Shown: one piece after another, positions 1 through 6,187 of the stretch
Layout: each line of letters starts with the position of its first letter
How positions within the stretch are numbered: the stretch's first letter is position 1
From: Pontimonas sp.
GTDB taxonomy: Bacteria > Actinomycetota > Actinomycetes > Actinomycetales > Microbacteriaceae
DNA: 8,956 nucleotides
Direction: 5' to 3'
NCBI GenBank assembly: GCA_017852615.1
Contig: JAFMKX010000001.1
Location: forward strand, 55,776 to 64,731
Translations under genes and position numbers: made by a program
The notes under the pieces: model-generated
Database searches by the model: none
Told to the model about the DNA's origin: nothing
Seen by the model: only the letters and a program-made list of their open reading frames with translations

Positions 1-264
1 GTAGCGGGCGAGGTCGTGGGATACGCGCTCACCACCATCAACACGTTGTTTTATACCAATGGCCCCTCAGCTCAGCTGCAGGAAATTGTGGTCGATGATG
101 CTCGACAGACCTCTGGTGTGGGAACCGCTCTGGTTCGTGCCGTAGAGGCCGCCTGCGAAGCAAGCGGTGTCACCCAACTCACAGTCGCCTCTCGGCGTGC
201 TGGCGGTTTTTATGACCGCTTGGGCTACACCCAGCAGGCCGAGTACATGCGCCGCTTGTTCTAA
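1..264 (+). CDS. GNAT family N-acetyltransferase, 3' part
   Basis: This is the C-terminal 87 residues of a GNAT acetyltransferase; the reading frame is open to the left edge, so the true start lies outside the window and the GTG at 16 is not taken as the start. GNAT enzymes transfer an acetyl group from acetyl-CoA to an amine; the substrate here cannot be told. The visible part contains a beta strand (LQEIVVDD) followed by the acetyl-CoA pyrophosphate-binding loop RQTSGVGTAL, which fits the family's Q/RxxGxG/A motif A, then a helix (VRAVEAACEASG), a strand (TQLTVAS) and the typical closing FYDRLGYT segment, in which the Tyr often serves as general acid. It ends with TAA at 262-264, 27 bp before the convergent qcrB stop codon. 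It is not functionally linked to the respiratory genes as far as can be seen. Family assignment is fairly secure; a specific role is not. Confidence 0.82.
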   Translation, partial: VAGEVVGYALTTINTLFYTNGPSAQLQEIVVDDARQTSGVGTALVRAVEAACEASGVTQLTVASRRAGGFYDRLGYTQQAEYMRRLF

Positions 265-291
265 TTACGGCGCACGCCTCGAGCAACAGCC

Positions 292-1902
292 TTAGTGCTT
301 GGCTTCGTCCAGTTCCTTTTGGCCCACGGGCATCACGCGGTCTTCGAAGAACCAGCGAGAGAACCCTGAGCGGATTCTTGTTCCCACCGTGATGCGACCC
401 TGGTCGTTGGGGCGAACAGTGAGCGGCTTGTAGTCGTTGTAATCCAACAATCTCCAGCGTTCACTGTCTTCAAGTTGTTCGTGCACCTCGATGTACTCGC
501 CGCCGGGTAGGCGCACAATGCGTCCACTCTCATAGCCGTGCAGGGCGATTTCTCGATCCTTGCGCTGCAGTGCCAAACAGGTCCGCTTGGTAATCACGAA
601 AGCTAAGACAGGAGCGAGGAAGAACAACACCTGCAACGAGGTGATGACACCCTCAATGGTGAGCTTGAAGTGGGTAGCAATAAGGTCTGAGCTCGCTGCT
701 GCCCACAACACGGCATAGAACGTCACACCAGCGGCGCCAATGGCCGTTCTGGTAGGAGCATTTCGGGGACGGTCTGCAATGTGGTGTTCCCGCTTATCTC
801 CGGTGACCCAGGCCTCAAAGAAGGGGTAGAGGGCAACCAGGACGATAAACAAGCCCAGCACGATCGTGGGGGTCAAAATATTCATCGACCAGGTGTGACC
901 CAGGAGGACAAACTCCCAGCCCGGTGGAACAAGCCTCAGGGCTCCATCGGCAAAACCGATGTACCAGTCCGGCTGCGTTCCTGCCGACACGGGGGAGGGG
1001 TCATAGGGTCCGTAGTTCCAAATCGGGTTGATCGTGAACATGGACGCAATCAACATGATCGTTCCAAAGACCAGGAAGAAGAATCCACCGGCTTTTGCGG
1101 CGAACACGGGCAACACGGGGGAGCCCACCACGTTGTCGTTGGTGCGACCGGGTCCTGCAAACTGGGTGTGCTTGTTGACCACCAACAGGACCATGTGAAT
1201 GGCCAAGGTGGCAATCAAAATAGCCGGAAGAAGCATGATGTGCAGAACGTAGAGTCTGGGGATCACGTCCACGCCGGGGAATTCGTCACCGAAGAACAGA
1301 TACGACATCCACACGCCGATGACGGGGAAGGCCTTGATCATGCCATCAATAATGCGCAAACCATTACCTGAGAGCAGGTCATCGGGGAGGCTGTAGCCGG
1401 TAAAGCCCTCCGCCATCGCCAAGATAAACAAGACGAAACCAATGATCCAGTTGAGTTCACGAGGCTTGCGGAAAGCACCGGTGAAGAAGACTCGGAGCAT
1501 GTGCAGACCAATAGACGCCACAAACAACAGCGCGGCCCAGTGGTGCACCTGACGCATCAAAAGACCACCACGGATATCAAAGGACAGGTCCAAAGACGTG
1601 TGATACGCCACGGACATTTCAATGCCCTTGAGCGGAAGGTAGGAACCCTCGTATTCCACCTCGGTCATCGAGGGGTCGAAGAAGAAGGTCAGGAAGGTTC
1701 CACTGATCAAAATAACGATGAAGCTATAGAGGGCGACCTCACCCAGCATGAAAGACCAGTGGTCGGGGAAGATTTTGCGCCCCAGGGTTTTCATGGCCGT
1801 CGAAGCGCTGGTGCGCTCATCGAGGTAGTTAGCGGCTGCGCCGGTAAAGCGCATGCCGGGGCCTACATCTGACTTGGCTTGGTTGTTGAGGGTAGTACTC
1901 AC
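292..1902 (-). CDS. qcrB: Cytochrome bc1 (bcc) complex cytochrome b subunit
   Basis: QcrB is the membrane cytochrome b of menaquinol:cytochrome c reductase; it holds hemes bL and bH and the two quinone sites. The 536-residue product has about eight transmembrane helices (roughly 52-75, 115-140, 150-172, 213-241, 268-290, 343-362, 386-405, 418-437) and a soluble C-terminal tail of about 100 residues, as is usual for actinobacterial QcrB. The likely heme ligands are H120/H134 in the second helix (HHWAALLFVASIGLHM) and H221/H236 in the fourth. The second pair is 15 apart, as I recall for actinobacterial proteins. The Qo-site motif reads PDWY at 311-314 instead of PEWY. The start is a GTG whose first bases overlap the qcrA stop (GTGA, 1902-1899), so translation is probably coupled; a GGGAG ribosome site lies 8 bases upstream. 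It is the last gene of the ctaE-qcrCAB operon. Identity is very secure. Confidence 0.97.
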   Translation of the reverse strand: MSTTLNNQAKSDVGPGMRFTGAAANYLDERTSASTAMKTLGRKIFPDHWSFMLGEVALYSFIVILISGTFLTFFFDPSMTEVEYEGSYLPLKGIEMSVAYHTSLDLSFDIRGGLLMRQVHHWAALLFVASIGLHMLRVFFTGAFRKPRELNWIIGFVLFILAMAEGFTGYSLPDDLLSGNGLRIIDGMIKAFPVIGVWMSYLFFGDEFPGVDVIPRLYVLHIMLLPAILIATLAIHMVLLVVNKHTQFAGPGRTNDNVVGSPVLPVFAAKAGGFFFLVFGTIMLIASMFTINPIWNYGPYDPSPVSAGTQPDWYIGFADGALRLVPPGWEFVLLGHTWSMNILTPTIVLGLFIVLVALYPFFEAWVTGDKREHHIADRPRNAPTRTAIGAAGVTFYAVLWAAASSDLIATHFKLTIEGVITSLQVLFFLAPVLAFVITKRTCLALQRKDREIALHGYESGRIVRLPGGEYIEVHEQLEDSERWRLLDYNDYKPLTVRPNDQGRITVGTRIRSGFSRWFFEDRVMPVGQKELDEAKH

Positions 1903-2957
1903 AGTTCACGCTCCCAGAAGCTTGGACCCACCGGTTCGGTGAAGTCGCTTTGTGCTACTAAATATCCTTGCGCATCAACGGTGATAGGAAGCTGTGGAAG
2001 GGGACGGGCTGCCGGACCAAAGATGACCTCACAGTGGTTAGACACGTCAAACTCGGACTGGTGGCAGGGGCACAGAAGGTGGTGTGTCTGCTGCTCATAC
2101 AACGCCACAGGACAGCCCACGTGGGTGCAGATCTTGGAGTAGGCCACAATGCCCTGGTAGGACCACGAAGCGCGCTCAGGCTTCTCCACGAGGTCTTCCA
2201 CTGGCAAGCGCATCAACAGCACTGCTGCTTTGGCTTTCTCCTCTAGGCGGTGGTGCTCCAATTCAGCAAGTCCTTCGGGAATGACCTGAAAAGCCGAGCC
2301 AATAGTGACCTCAGACGCCTTGATGGGCACGCCACTGGGGTCTTTGGTGAGTCGAACACCCTTGGCCCACATGGTCTCTTTCATCTTCGCAATGGGGTCT
2401 GCCGCGGGAGCCAGGTCCCTAAACAGCGCCACGGCGGGAATCGGGGTGGCGACCAAGGCGCCGATGAGGGTGTTGCGCACGAGGGAGCGACGAGTGAATC
2501 CCGACTCCTTGTTCGCCTGAGTGAACATTTCCACTGCCGTTTGGCGGGTTTCTTCAGAGCCTCTGGTGGGGTGACGTTCTTCGACCAGTTCGTGGCCATG
2601 CATCAACGATTTAGCCCAGTGCACGGCTCCGATGCCCACGCCGAGCAGTCCGATAGCGGCACCCAAGCCGACGAACATGTTGTTGGCCCGAACCGAGGCC
2701 ATATCGCCGGGAATAATCGGGAAAATGACATAGGACACGGCAGCGATGACGCTACCGATGATCGATAACGAGAAGAACAGGGCGATACGACGTTCGGCCT
2801 TTTTCTCTTCCTTGGGGTCGAGGTCGGTCACGCGAACGTGCTCACCGGGCAAACCAGGGTTGGCAACCGTGTCGGAGGACACTATTGCAGTGCCCGGGCT
2901 TGGTTCTGGCGCAGGCAGTGCAGAGGTGATGTCGTTACCCGGTGGCTTCGTGGCCAT
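1899..2957 (-). CDS. qcrA: Cytochrome bc1 (bcc) complex Rieske iron-sulfur subunit
   Basis: QcrA carries the 2Fe-2S cluster that takes the first electron from menaquinol and passes it to the c hemes of QcrC. The 352-residue product has a hydrophilic N-terminus, three transmembrane segments (about 58-82, 93-115 and 160-180) and a C-terminal Rieske domain on the outer face. The cluster motifs are intact: CTHVGC gives C277 and H279 as ligands with C282 for the disulfide, and CPCH gives C296, C298 and H299. Three helices instead of one is characteristic of actinobacterial QcrA. A twin-arginine motif, TRRSLVR (155-161), stands just before helix 3, fitting Tat-dependent insertion of the folded Rieske domain as described for Streptomyces QcrA. 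The ATG at 2957 is preceded by AAAGGA 12 bases upstream and GGGAG only 2 bases upstream. The gene follows qcrC by 32 bp and overlaps qcrB by 4. Identity is very secure. Confidence 0.96.
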   Translation of the reverse strand: MATKPPGNDITSALPAPEPSPGTAIVSSDTVANPGLPGEHVRVTDLDPKEEKKAERRIALFFSLSIIGSVIAAVSYVIFPIIPGDMASVRANNMFVGLGAAIGLLGVGIGAVHWAKSLMHGHELVEERHPTRGSEETRQTAVEMFTQANKESGFTRRSLVRNTLIGALVATPIPAVALFRDLAPAADPIAKMKETMWAKGVRLTKDPSGVPIKASEVTIGSAFQVIPEGLAELEHHRLEEKAKAAVLLMRLPVEDLVEKPERASWSYQGIVAYSKICTHVGCPVALYEQQTHHLLCPCHQSEFDVSNHCEVIFGPAARPLPQLPITVDAQGYLVAQSDFTEPVGPSFWEREL

Positions 2958-2989
2958 AGCTCCCGTGATTCCTTTCGTTGGTAAAAAAA

Positions 2990-3790
2990 CTAGTTAGAGC
3001 GGGCGGTCAGCCAGATGGCCACCGCAATCAGGCCACCCAGCCCGATCAGCCACACAAAGAGGCCTTCGGACACTGGGCCGAGGGATCCCAGAGAGAACCC
3101 ACCCACGGAGGGGGTTTCGTCGAGATACTTCAAGTAGGTGATCACGTCGTTCTTTTGTTCAGGCGTGAGATTCATGTCGTTGAACACGGGCATGTTCTGG
3201 GGCCCGGTGACCATAGCGCCATAGATGTGAACGGGGTCCAGGTCGCGCAGGTGAGGCGCATACTTTCCCTCGGTAAGGGCACCGCCGGCACCGGCGACGT
3301 TGTGGCACATGGCGCAGTTCACTCTAAAGAGTGCTCCACCTTCTGCCGCGTCGCCATCACCCGCGTAGTGCTCGGGATTGGGCATGCCAGGACCAGGAGC
3401 TAGAGAGGCCACAAAGGCCGCTAGAGCATCAATTTGAGCCTGAGTGAACTGGACGGGCTTGGCTTCCGCTTGAGGCCCCGAAGCTGCCATGGGCATGCGA
3501 CCGGTGCCGACTTGGAAATCGACCGCGAGTGCTCCCACACCAATCAAACTGGGGCCAGCCTCGCGACCCTCGGCGTTGAGACCGTGGCAGCTCGCACAGT
3601 TAGCGAGAAAGAGTTTTTCACCCTCGTCGATCAAGCTCGCCTGAGACACCGGGGGAGTCTCAGCCATGGCGATCCCCGCCGACGTGGCGGCATAGGCGCC
3701 ACCCGTGACGAACAATCCAATGACCAGCAATAAAGCGCCCATCAGAGGGTGCCGGCGACCGGTGCGACGAGGAACTCGGGTGTTGGTCAT
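2990..3790 (-). CDS. qcrC: Diheme cytochrome c subunit of the bcc complex
   Basis: QcrC is the diheme cytochrome c (cc) that replaces both cytochrome c1 and soluble cytochrome c in actinobacteria, passing electrons directly from the Rieske protein to the aa3 oxidase. The 266-residue product has a basic N-terminus and a hydrophobic signal stretch (about 15-34, with a possible AYA cleavage site at 32-34). Two cytochrome c domains follow, with heme-attachment motifs CASCH (65-69) and CAMCH (159-163). Likely axial Met ligands are M99 (GRMP) and M200 (QNMP). A C-terminal membrane anchor spans about 243-262 and ends in ARSN. The domain order and length match actinobacterial QcrC. Translation starts at ATG 3790; only a weak AAGAAAG site lies upstream, and ctaE ends 25 bp before it, so the gene is read from the operon transcript. 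Both hemes require the cytochrome c maturation system, which is not in this window. Confidence 0.96.
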   Translation of the reverse strand: MTNTRVPRRTGRRHPLMGALLLVIGLFVTGGAYAATSAGIAMAETPPVSQASLIDEGEKLFLANCASCHGLNAEGREAGPSLIGVGALAVDFQVGTGRMPMAASGPQAEAKPVQFTQAQIDALAAFVASLAPGPGMPNPEHYAGDGDAAEGGALFRVNCAMCHNVAGAGGALTEGKYAPHLRDLDPVHIYGAMVTGPQNMPVFNDMNLTPEQKNDVITYLKYLDETPSVGGFSLGSLGPVSEGLFVWLIGLGGLIAVAIWLTARSN

Positions 3791-3815
3791 GGTTCGCTTT
3801 CTTGTGTGCTGGGGG

Positions 3816-4445
3816 TTACTTCAAGACGTAGATGACGAGGAAGAGGCCAATCCAGACCACGTCAACAAAGTGCCAGTAATAGGACACCACAATCGCGCTG
3901 GTAGCTTCCTTATGAGTGAAGGTTTTCACGGCATATGCTCGGCCAATTACCAGCAAAAACGCAATTAAACCGCCGGTCACGTGGAGACCGTGGAACCCGG
4001 TGGTCAGATAAAACGCAGAGCCATAGGCGTCGGAGCTCAGCGAGACACCTTCGGATACCAAGAGGGCATATTCGTATACCTGCCCCGCCACGAAGATGGC
4101 TCCCATGACGTAGGTGAGGAAGAACCATTCCACCATTCCCCATTGGGTCGGTTTCCAGCCGGTGGCCCGGGCTTGGAGGCGCTCAGCAGCAAACACACCA
4201 AACTGGGCTGTCACACTCGAGAGGACCAGGATGGTCGTGTTAATCGCCGCGAAGGGGATATTCAACATCTCAGTGTTGTATTCCCAGATATCGGGCGAGG
4301 TGGAGCGCAGCGTGAAGTAAATCGCAAAAAGACCGGCGAAAAACATCACCTCGCTTCCCAACCACACAATGGTGCCCACGGCGACGACGTTAGGTCGGTT
4401 CACGGTGGGCGCTGAAAAGCTGGGGCTGATAGATGCGCTACTCAC
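3816..4445 (-). CDS. ctaE: Cytochrome c oxidase subunit III
   Basis: CtaE is subunit III of the aa3-type cytochrome c oxidase, a heme-free membrane subunit that stabilises subunit I and its proton-uptake side. With the chosen GTG start the product has 209 residues and five transmembrane helices (about 20-44, 63-86, 104-130, 143-170, 186-207), the usual bacterial short form. Family marks include WLGSEVMFFAGLF (28-40) with the conserved Glu at 32, GFHGLHV (150-156) and YYWHFVDVVW (189-198). The frame stays open upstream to 4541, but the added residues (GGSQSPVGACRGALAQ...) do not look like a CtaE N-terminus, and the GTG lies 6 bases after a CATAAT box, which suggests a leaderless mRNA. It is the first gene of ctaE-qcrCAB, so the window contains only one oxidase subunit; subunits I and II must be elsewhere. 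The pairing with qcrCAB reflects the bcc-aa3 supercomplex. Confidence 0.95.
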   Translation of the reverse strand: MSSASISPSFSAPTVNRPNVVAVGTIVWLGSEVMFFAGLFAIYFTLRSTSPDIWEYNTEMLNIPFAAINTTILVLSSVTAQFGVFAAERLQARATGWKPTQWGMVEWFFLTYVMGAIFVAGQVYEYALLVSEGVSLSSDAYGSAFYLTTGFHGLHVTGGLIAFLLVIGRAYAVKTFTHKEATSAIVVSYYWHFVDVVWIGLFLVIYVLK

Positions 4446-4451
4446 CTCTCT

Positions 4452-4457
4452 ATTATG
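4452..4457 (-). promoter_or_regulatory. Probable -10 box of the ctaE-qcrCAB operon (leaderless)
   Basis: CATAAT on the minus strand matches the TATAAT -10 consensus at five of six positions. It is followed by six bases (AGAGAG) and then the GTG of ctaE at 4445, so transcription would begin at the start codon itself. No convincing -35 box lies 16-18 bases upstream, which is common in actinobacterial promoters. This is an inference from spacing; no transcript data are available. Confidence 0.45.
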
Positions 4458-4520
4458 CCTGATTCCACCCTGGGCCAATGCTCCACGACATGCCCCCACA
4501 GGAGATTGTGAGCCGCCAGA

Positions 4521-4526
4521 TACCAT
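4521..4526 (+). promoter_or_regulatory. Possible -10 box of trpD (leaderless)
   Basis: TACCAT is a partial match to TATAAT, and its last base is seven bases before the ATG of trpD at 4534. There is no Shine-Dalgarno sequence between it and the ATG; the nearest purine-rich run, GGAGA at 4501, is about 28 bases away. Together these suggest that the trpD mRNA starts at its ATG. No good -35 is seen at normal spacing: TTGTGA at 4506 is only 9 bases upstream. Confidence 0.35.
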
Positions 4527-4533
4527 TGCTCTC

Positions 4534-5592
4534 ATGAGCACAGATTTCTCTTGGCCAGAAACATTGAATCAACTCTTGGAGCCACGCGATCTTTCCGTTG
4601 CCCAAGCCACCGCAGCCATGCAAGAGGTGATGGCGGGGGAGACCACTGACTCGCAACTGGCGGCGTTCCTGGTCGCACTGCGGGCTAAACCCGAAACAGT
4701 GGATGAAATTGTGGGTTTCCGGGATGCGATTTTGCGCAATGCGGTAGCTCTGCCGATCGATCCGAAGGTGCTCGACATTGTGGGCACAGGGGGAGACCCT
4801 TATGGAGCAGTAGTCAATGTCTCGTCTATCGCGTCCATTGTGGCGGCGGCGGCCGGGGTTCCGGTGGTCAAACACGGTAATCGTGCGGCTAGTTCTGCCT
4901 CGGGTGCCAGCGACGTGTTGCAGGCCTTAGGAGTCAACCTTGATTTGGAACCCTCCGATGTCGCACGTGTCTTCCACCAGGTAGGGATCACCTTTGTCTT
5001 CGCTGCCAAATTCCACCCAGGCTTCAAACATGCCGTGACGGCCCGCAAAGATATCGGCATTCCTACGGTGTTCAATATTTTGGGGCCACTGTGTAACCCA
5101 GCGAGGCCAGAGGCCAGTGCTGTCGGGGTCAGCATGCTTTCTCGAGCCCCTCAAGTAGCGGGTGTGTTTCGGACACGGGGTGCCAGCGCACTGGTCTATC
5201 GAGGCGATGACGGAATCGACAAGCTCACCACGACAGGACACTCTCACGTCTGGGAAGTCAGTAAAGGTAACGTCCTAGAGCACGACATCAACTCTGAGGA
5301 ACTTGGTTTCCCCAAAGCCCGCCCTGAGGATCTCTTGGGTGAAAGCCCCGAGCACAACGCCCGTCTCGCGCAGGCCGTCTTGCGCGGTGAGCCAGGCCGG
5401 GTGCGAGACATCGTGGTTCTCAACGCCGCGGCAGGCTTGGCAGCCTTTGCCTTAGCTGACGATCCTCACCAGGTGGAGAGAAACCTACTGGAGCGACTGA
5501 GCGAAAAAGTTTCTCTCGCTGAATCTGTGATTGATTCAGGCGCCGCCTTAGCGAAACTTGAGGAATGGGCGCAGGCCACTCACTCGAGATAG
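4534..5592 (+). CDS. trpD: Anthranilate phosphoribosyltransferase
   Basis: TrpD joins anthranilate to phosphoribosyl pyrophosphate, giving phosphoribosyl-anthranilate, the second step of tryptophan synthesis from chorismate. The 352-residue product has the helical N-terminal domain (about 8-75, LLEPRDLSVAQATAAMQEVMAG) and the glycosyltransferase family 3 domain. Key motifs are the PRPP loop GTGGD (84-88), KHGNRA (113-118) for anthranilate and PRPP binding, and RKDIGIPTVFNILGPLCNPA (171-190). The metal-binding segment reads DDGIDK (225-230), with Lys where TrpD proteins usually have Glu; LGPLCNP has Cys187 where Thr is usual. The ATG at 4534 gives the normal family length; the frame is open upstream to 4369, but that would overlap ctaE in antisense and add unrelated residues. 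The gene stands alone, divergent from ctaE, as in M. tuberculosis. Identity is secure; full activity depends on how the Lys is tolerated. Confidence 0.95.
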   Translation: MSTDFSWPETLNQLLEPRDLSVAQATAAMQEVMAGETTDSQLAAFLVALRAKPETVDEIVGFRDAILRNAVALPIDPKVLDIVGTGGDPYGAVVNVSSIASIVAAAAGVPVVKHGNRAASSASGASDVLQALGVNLDLEPSDVARVFHQVGITFVFAAKFHPGFKHAVTARKDIGIPTVFNILGPLCNPARPEASAVGVSMLSRAPQVAGVFRTRGASALVYRGDDGIDKLTTTGHSHVWEVSKGNVLEHDINSEELGFPKARPEDLLGESPEHNARLAQAVLRGEPGRVRDIVVLNAAAGLAAFALADDPHQVERNLLERLSEKVSLAESVIDSGAALAKLEEWAQATHSR

Positions 5593-5666
5593 GGGATGGC
5601 GCCAACGCGCTATCAACCGACGTGAGATTGCTAAACTGACATAATATAGATTATCGGATACGGTAG

Positions 5667-6119
5667 TTATTTACTGAGGGATCGAATCAGCTCAGGTAGG
5701 TGCGCTGGTTCATAGGGCTCCTGGGACGTTTCTAATTGCTCCGCGCTAAACCATCGCCAATCAGTAACGTCGACATGTTCCTCGGGCGTCCAAAAGGTGC
5801 TGACGGGTTCAAATCGTTGGGTTCGAACATGGAAATATTCTGCGTGACCTTGATTGTGGTCGGCTTGATCAAAGGTCACCTCAAAGTCATACGTCCACAC
5901 CGGCTGGCCCACATCGTCCACCTGATAGCCGGTTTCTTCAAAGAGCTCCCGCCGGGCAGCATCGTCATGGCTTTCTCCCGGATCAACGCCACCACCAGGC
6001 GTAATCCAGCGGGTAAACCCCGAGGAATCGGGTGCTGCGGTGAGAAAAAGCAGCACACAGCCCTGAGGGTCCATGACCACCAAGCGGCTGGTGAGCCGTA
6101 ATCGGTTTTGGGGTACCAT
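5667..6119 (-). CDS. Nudix hydrolase
   Basis: A Nudix hydrolase of 150 residues. These enzymes cleave nucleoside diphosphates linked to another moiety, using divalent metal. The Nudix box is complete at residues 43-65: it begins GGVDPGE, continues through seven residues, and ends RELFEETGY, matching GX5EX7REUXEEXGU, with E58, E61 and E62 as probable metal ligands. The beta-strand SRLVVMDPQGCVLLFL precedes it, and the C-terminal part is rich in Trp and acidic residues (DVTDWRWFSAEQLE), a common Nudix ending. The substrate cannot be predicted. Two start codons are adjacent, GTG at 6122 and ATG at 6119; ATG is preferred because AAGG is then 5 bases upstream instead of 2. The gene lies 42 bp downstream of the SDR gene on the same strand and is probably co-transcribed with it; its stop faces that of trpD, 74 bp away. 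Confidence 0.9.
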   Translation of the reverse strand: MVPQNRLRLTSRLVVMDPQGCVLLFLTAAPDSSGFTRWITPGGGVDPGESHDDAARRELFEETGYQVDDVGQPVWTYDFEVTFDQADHNQGHAEYFHVRTQRFEPVSTFWTPEEHVDVTDWRWFSAEQLETSQEPYEPAHLPELIRSLSK

Positions 6120-6144
6120 CACGGCCTTATTCTGGCCTAGACAG

Positions 6145-6187
6145 GCTCAACAACCTCTGAATTACTCTGAAACAGGTGGTGTTGAGC
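6145..6187 (-). repeat. Inverted repeat across the SDR stop codon
   Basis: GCTCAACA at 6145-6152 is the exact reverse complement of TGTTGAGC at 6180-6187, separated by 27 bases. A further ACC/GGT pairing (6153-6155 with 6175-6177) is possible if two G residues bulge out. The right arm lies in the last codons of the SDR gene and the left arm in the gap before the Nudix gene, so the SDR TAA at 6162 falls in the loop. On the minus-strand transcript the stem is followed by CTGTCTAGG with no U run, so it is not a standard intrinsic terminator. Confidence 0.5.

Noticed and set aside
265..291. Possible terminator between the GNAT gene and qcrB
   Set aside because: GGCG-CA-CGCC is only a four-pair stem with a two-base loop and no T run, too weak to call.
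781..1371. 196-codon plus-strand open frame
   Set aside because: It lies wholly opposite qcrB, has the low-complexity Gly/His/Gln-rich composition typical of an antisense shadow, and no recognisable domain.
2250..2768. 172-codon plus-strand open frame
   Set aside because: It is antisense to qcrA with shadow composition and no motif; the secure Rieske gene explains the region.
4497..4510. CACA-N6-TGTG inverted repeat as a CRP/GlxR operator
   Set aside because: The half-sites are in the opposite orientation to the TGTGA-N6-TCACA consensus, so it is not such a site; four-base arms also arise easily by chance.
4369..4533. Upstream in-frame extension of trpD to ATG 4369
   Set aside because: It would overlap ctaE in antisense and add 55 residues with no TrpD similarity; ATG 4534 gives the normal family length and start region.
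4446..4541. Upstream in-frame extension of ctaE to 4541
   Set aside because: The added residues do not resemble a subunit III N-terminus and would run through the likely promoter into the trpD start; GTG 4445 follows a good -10 box.
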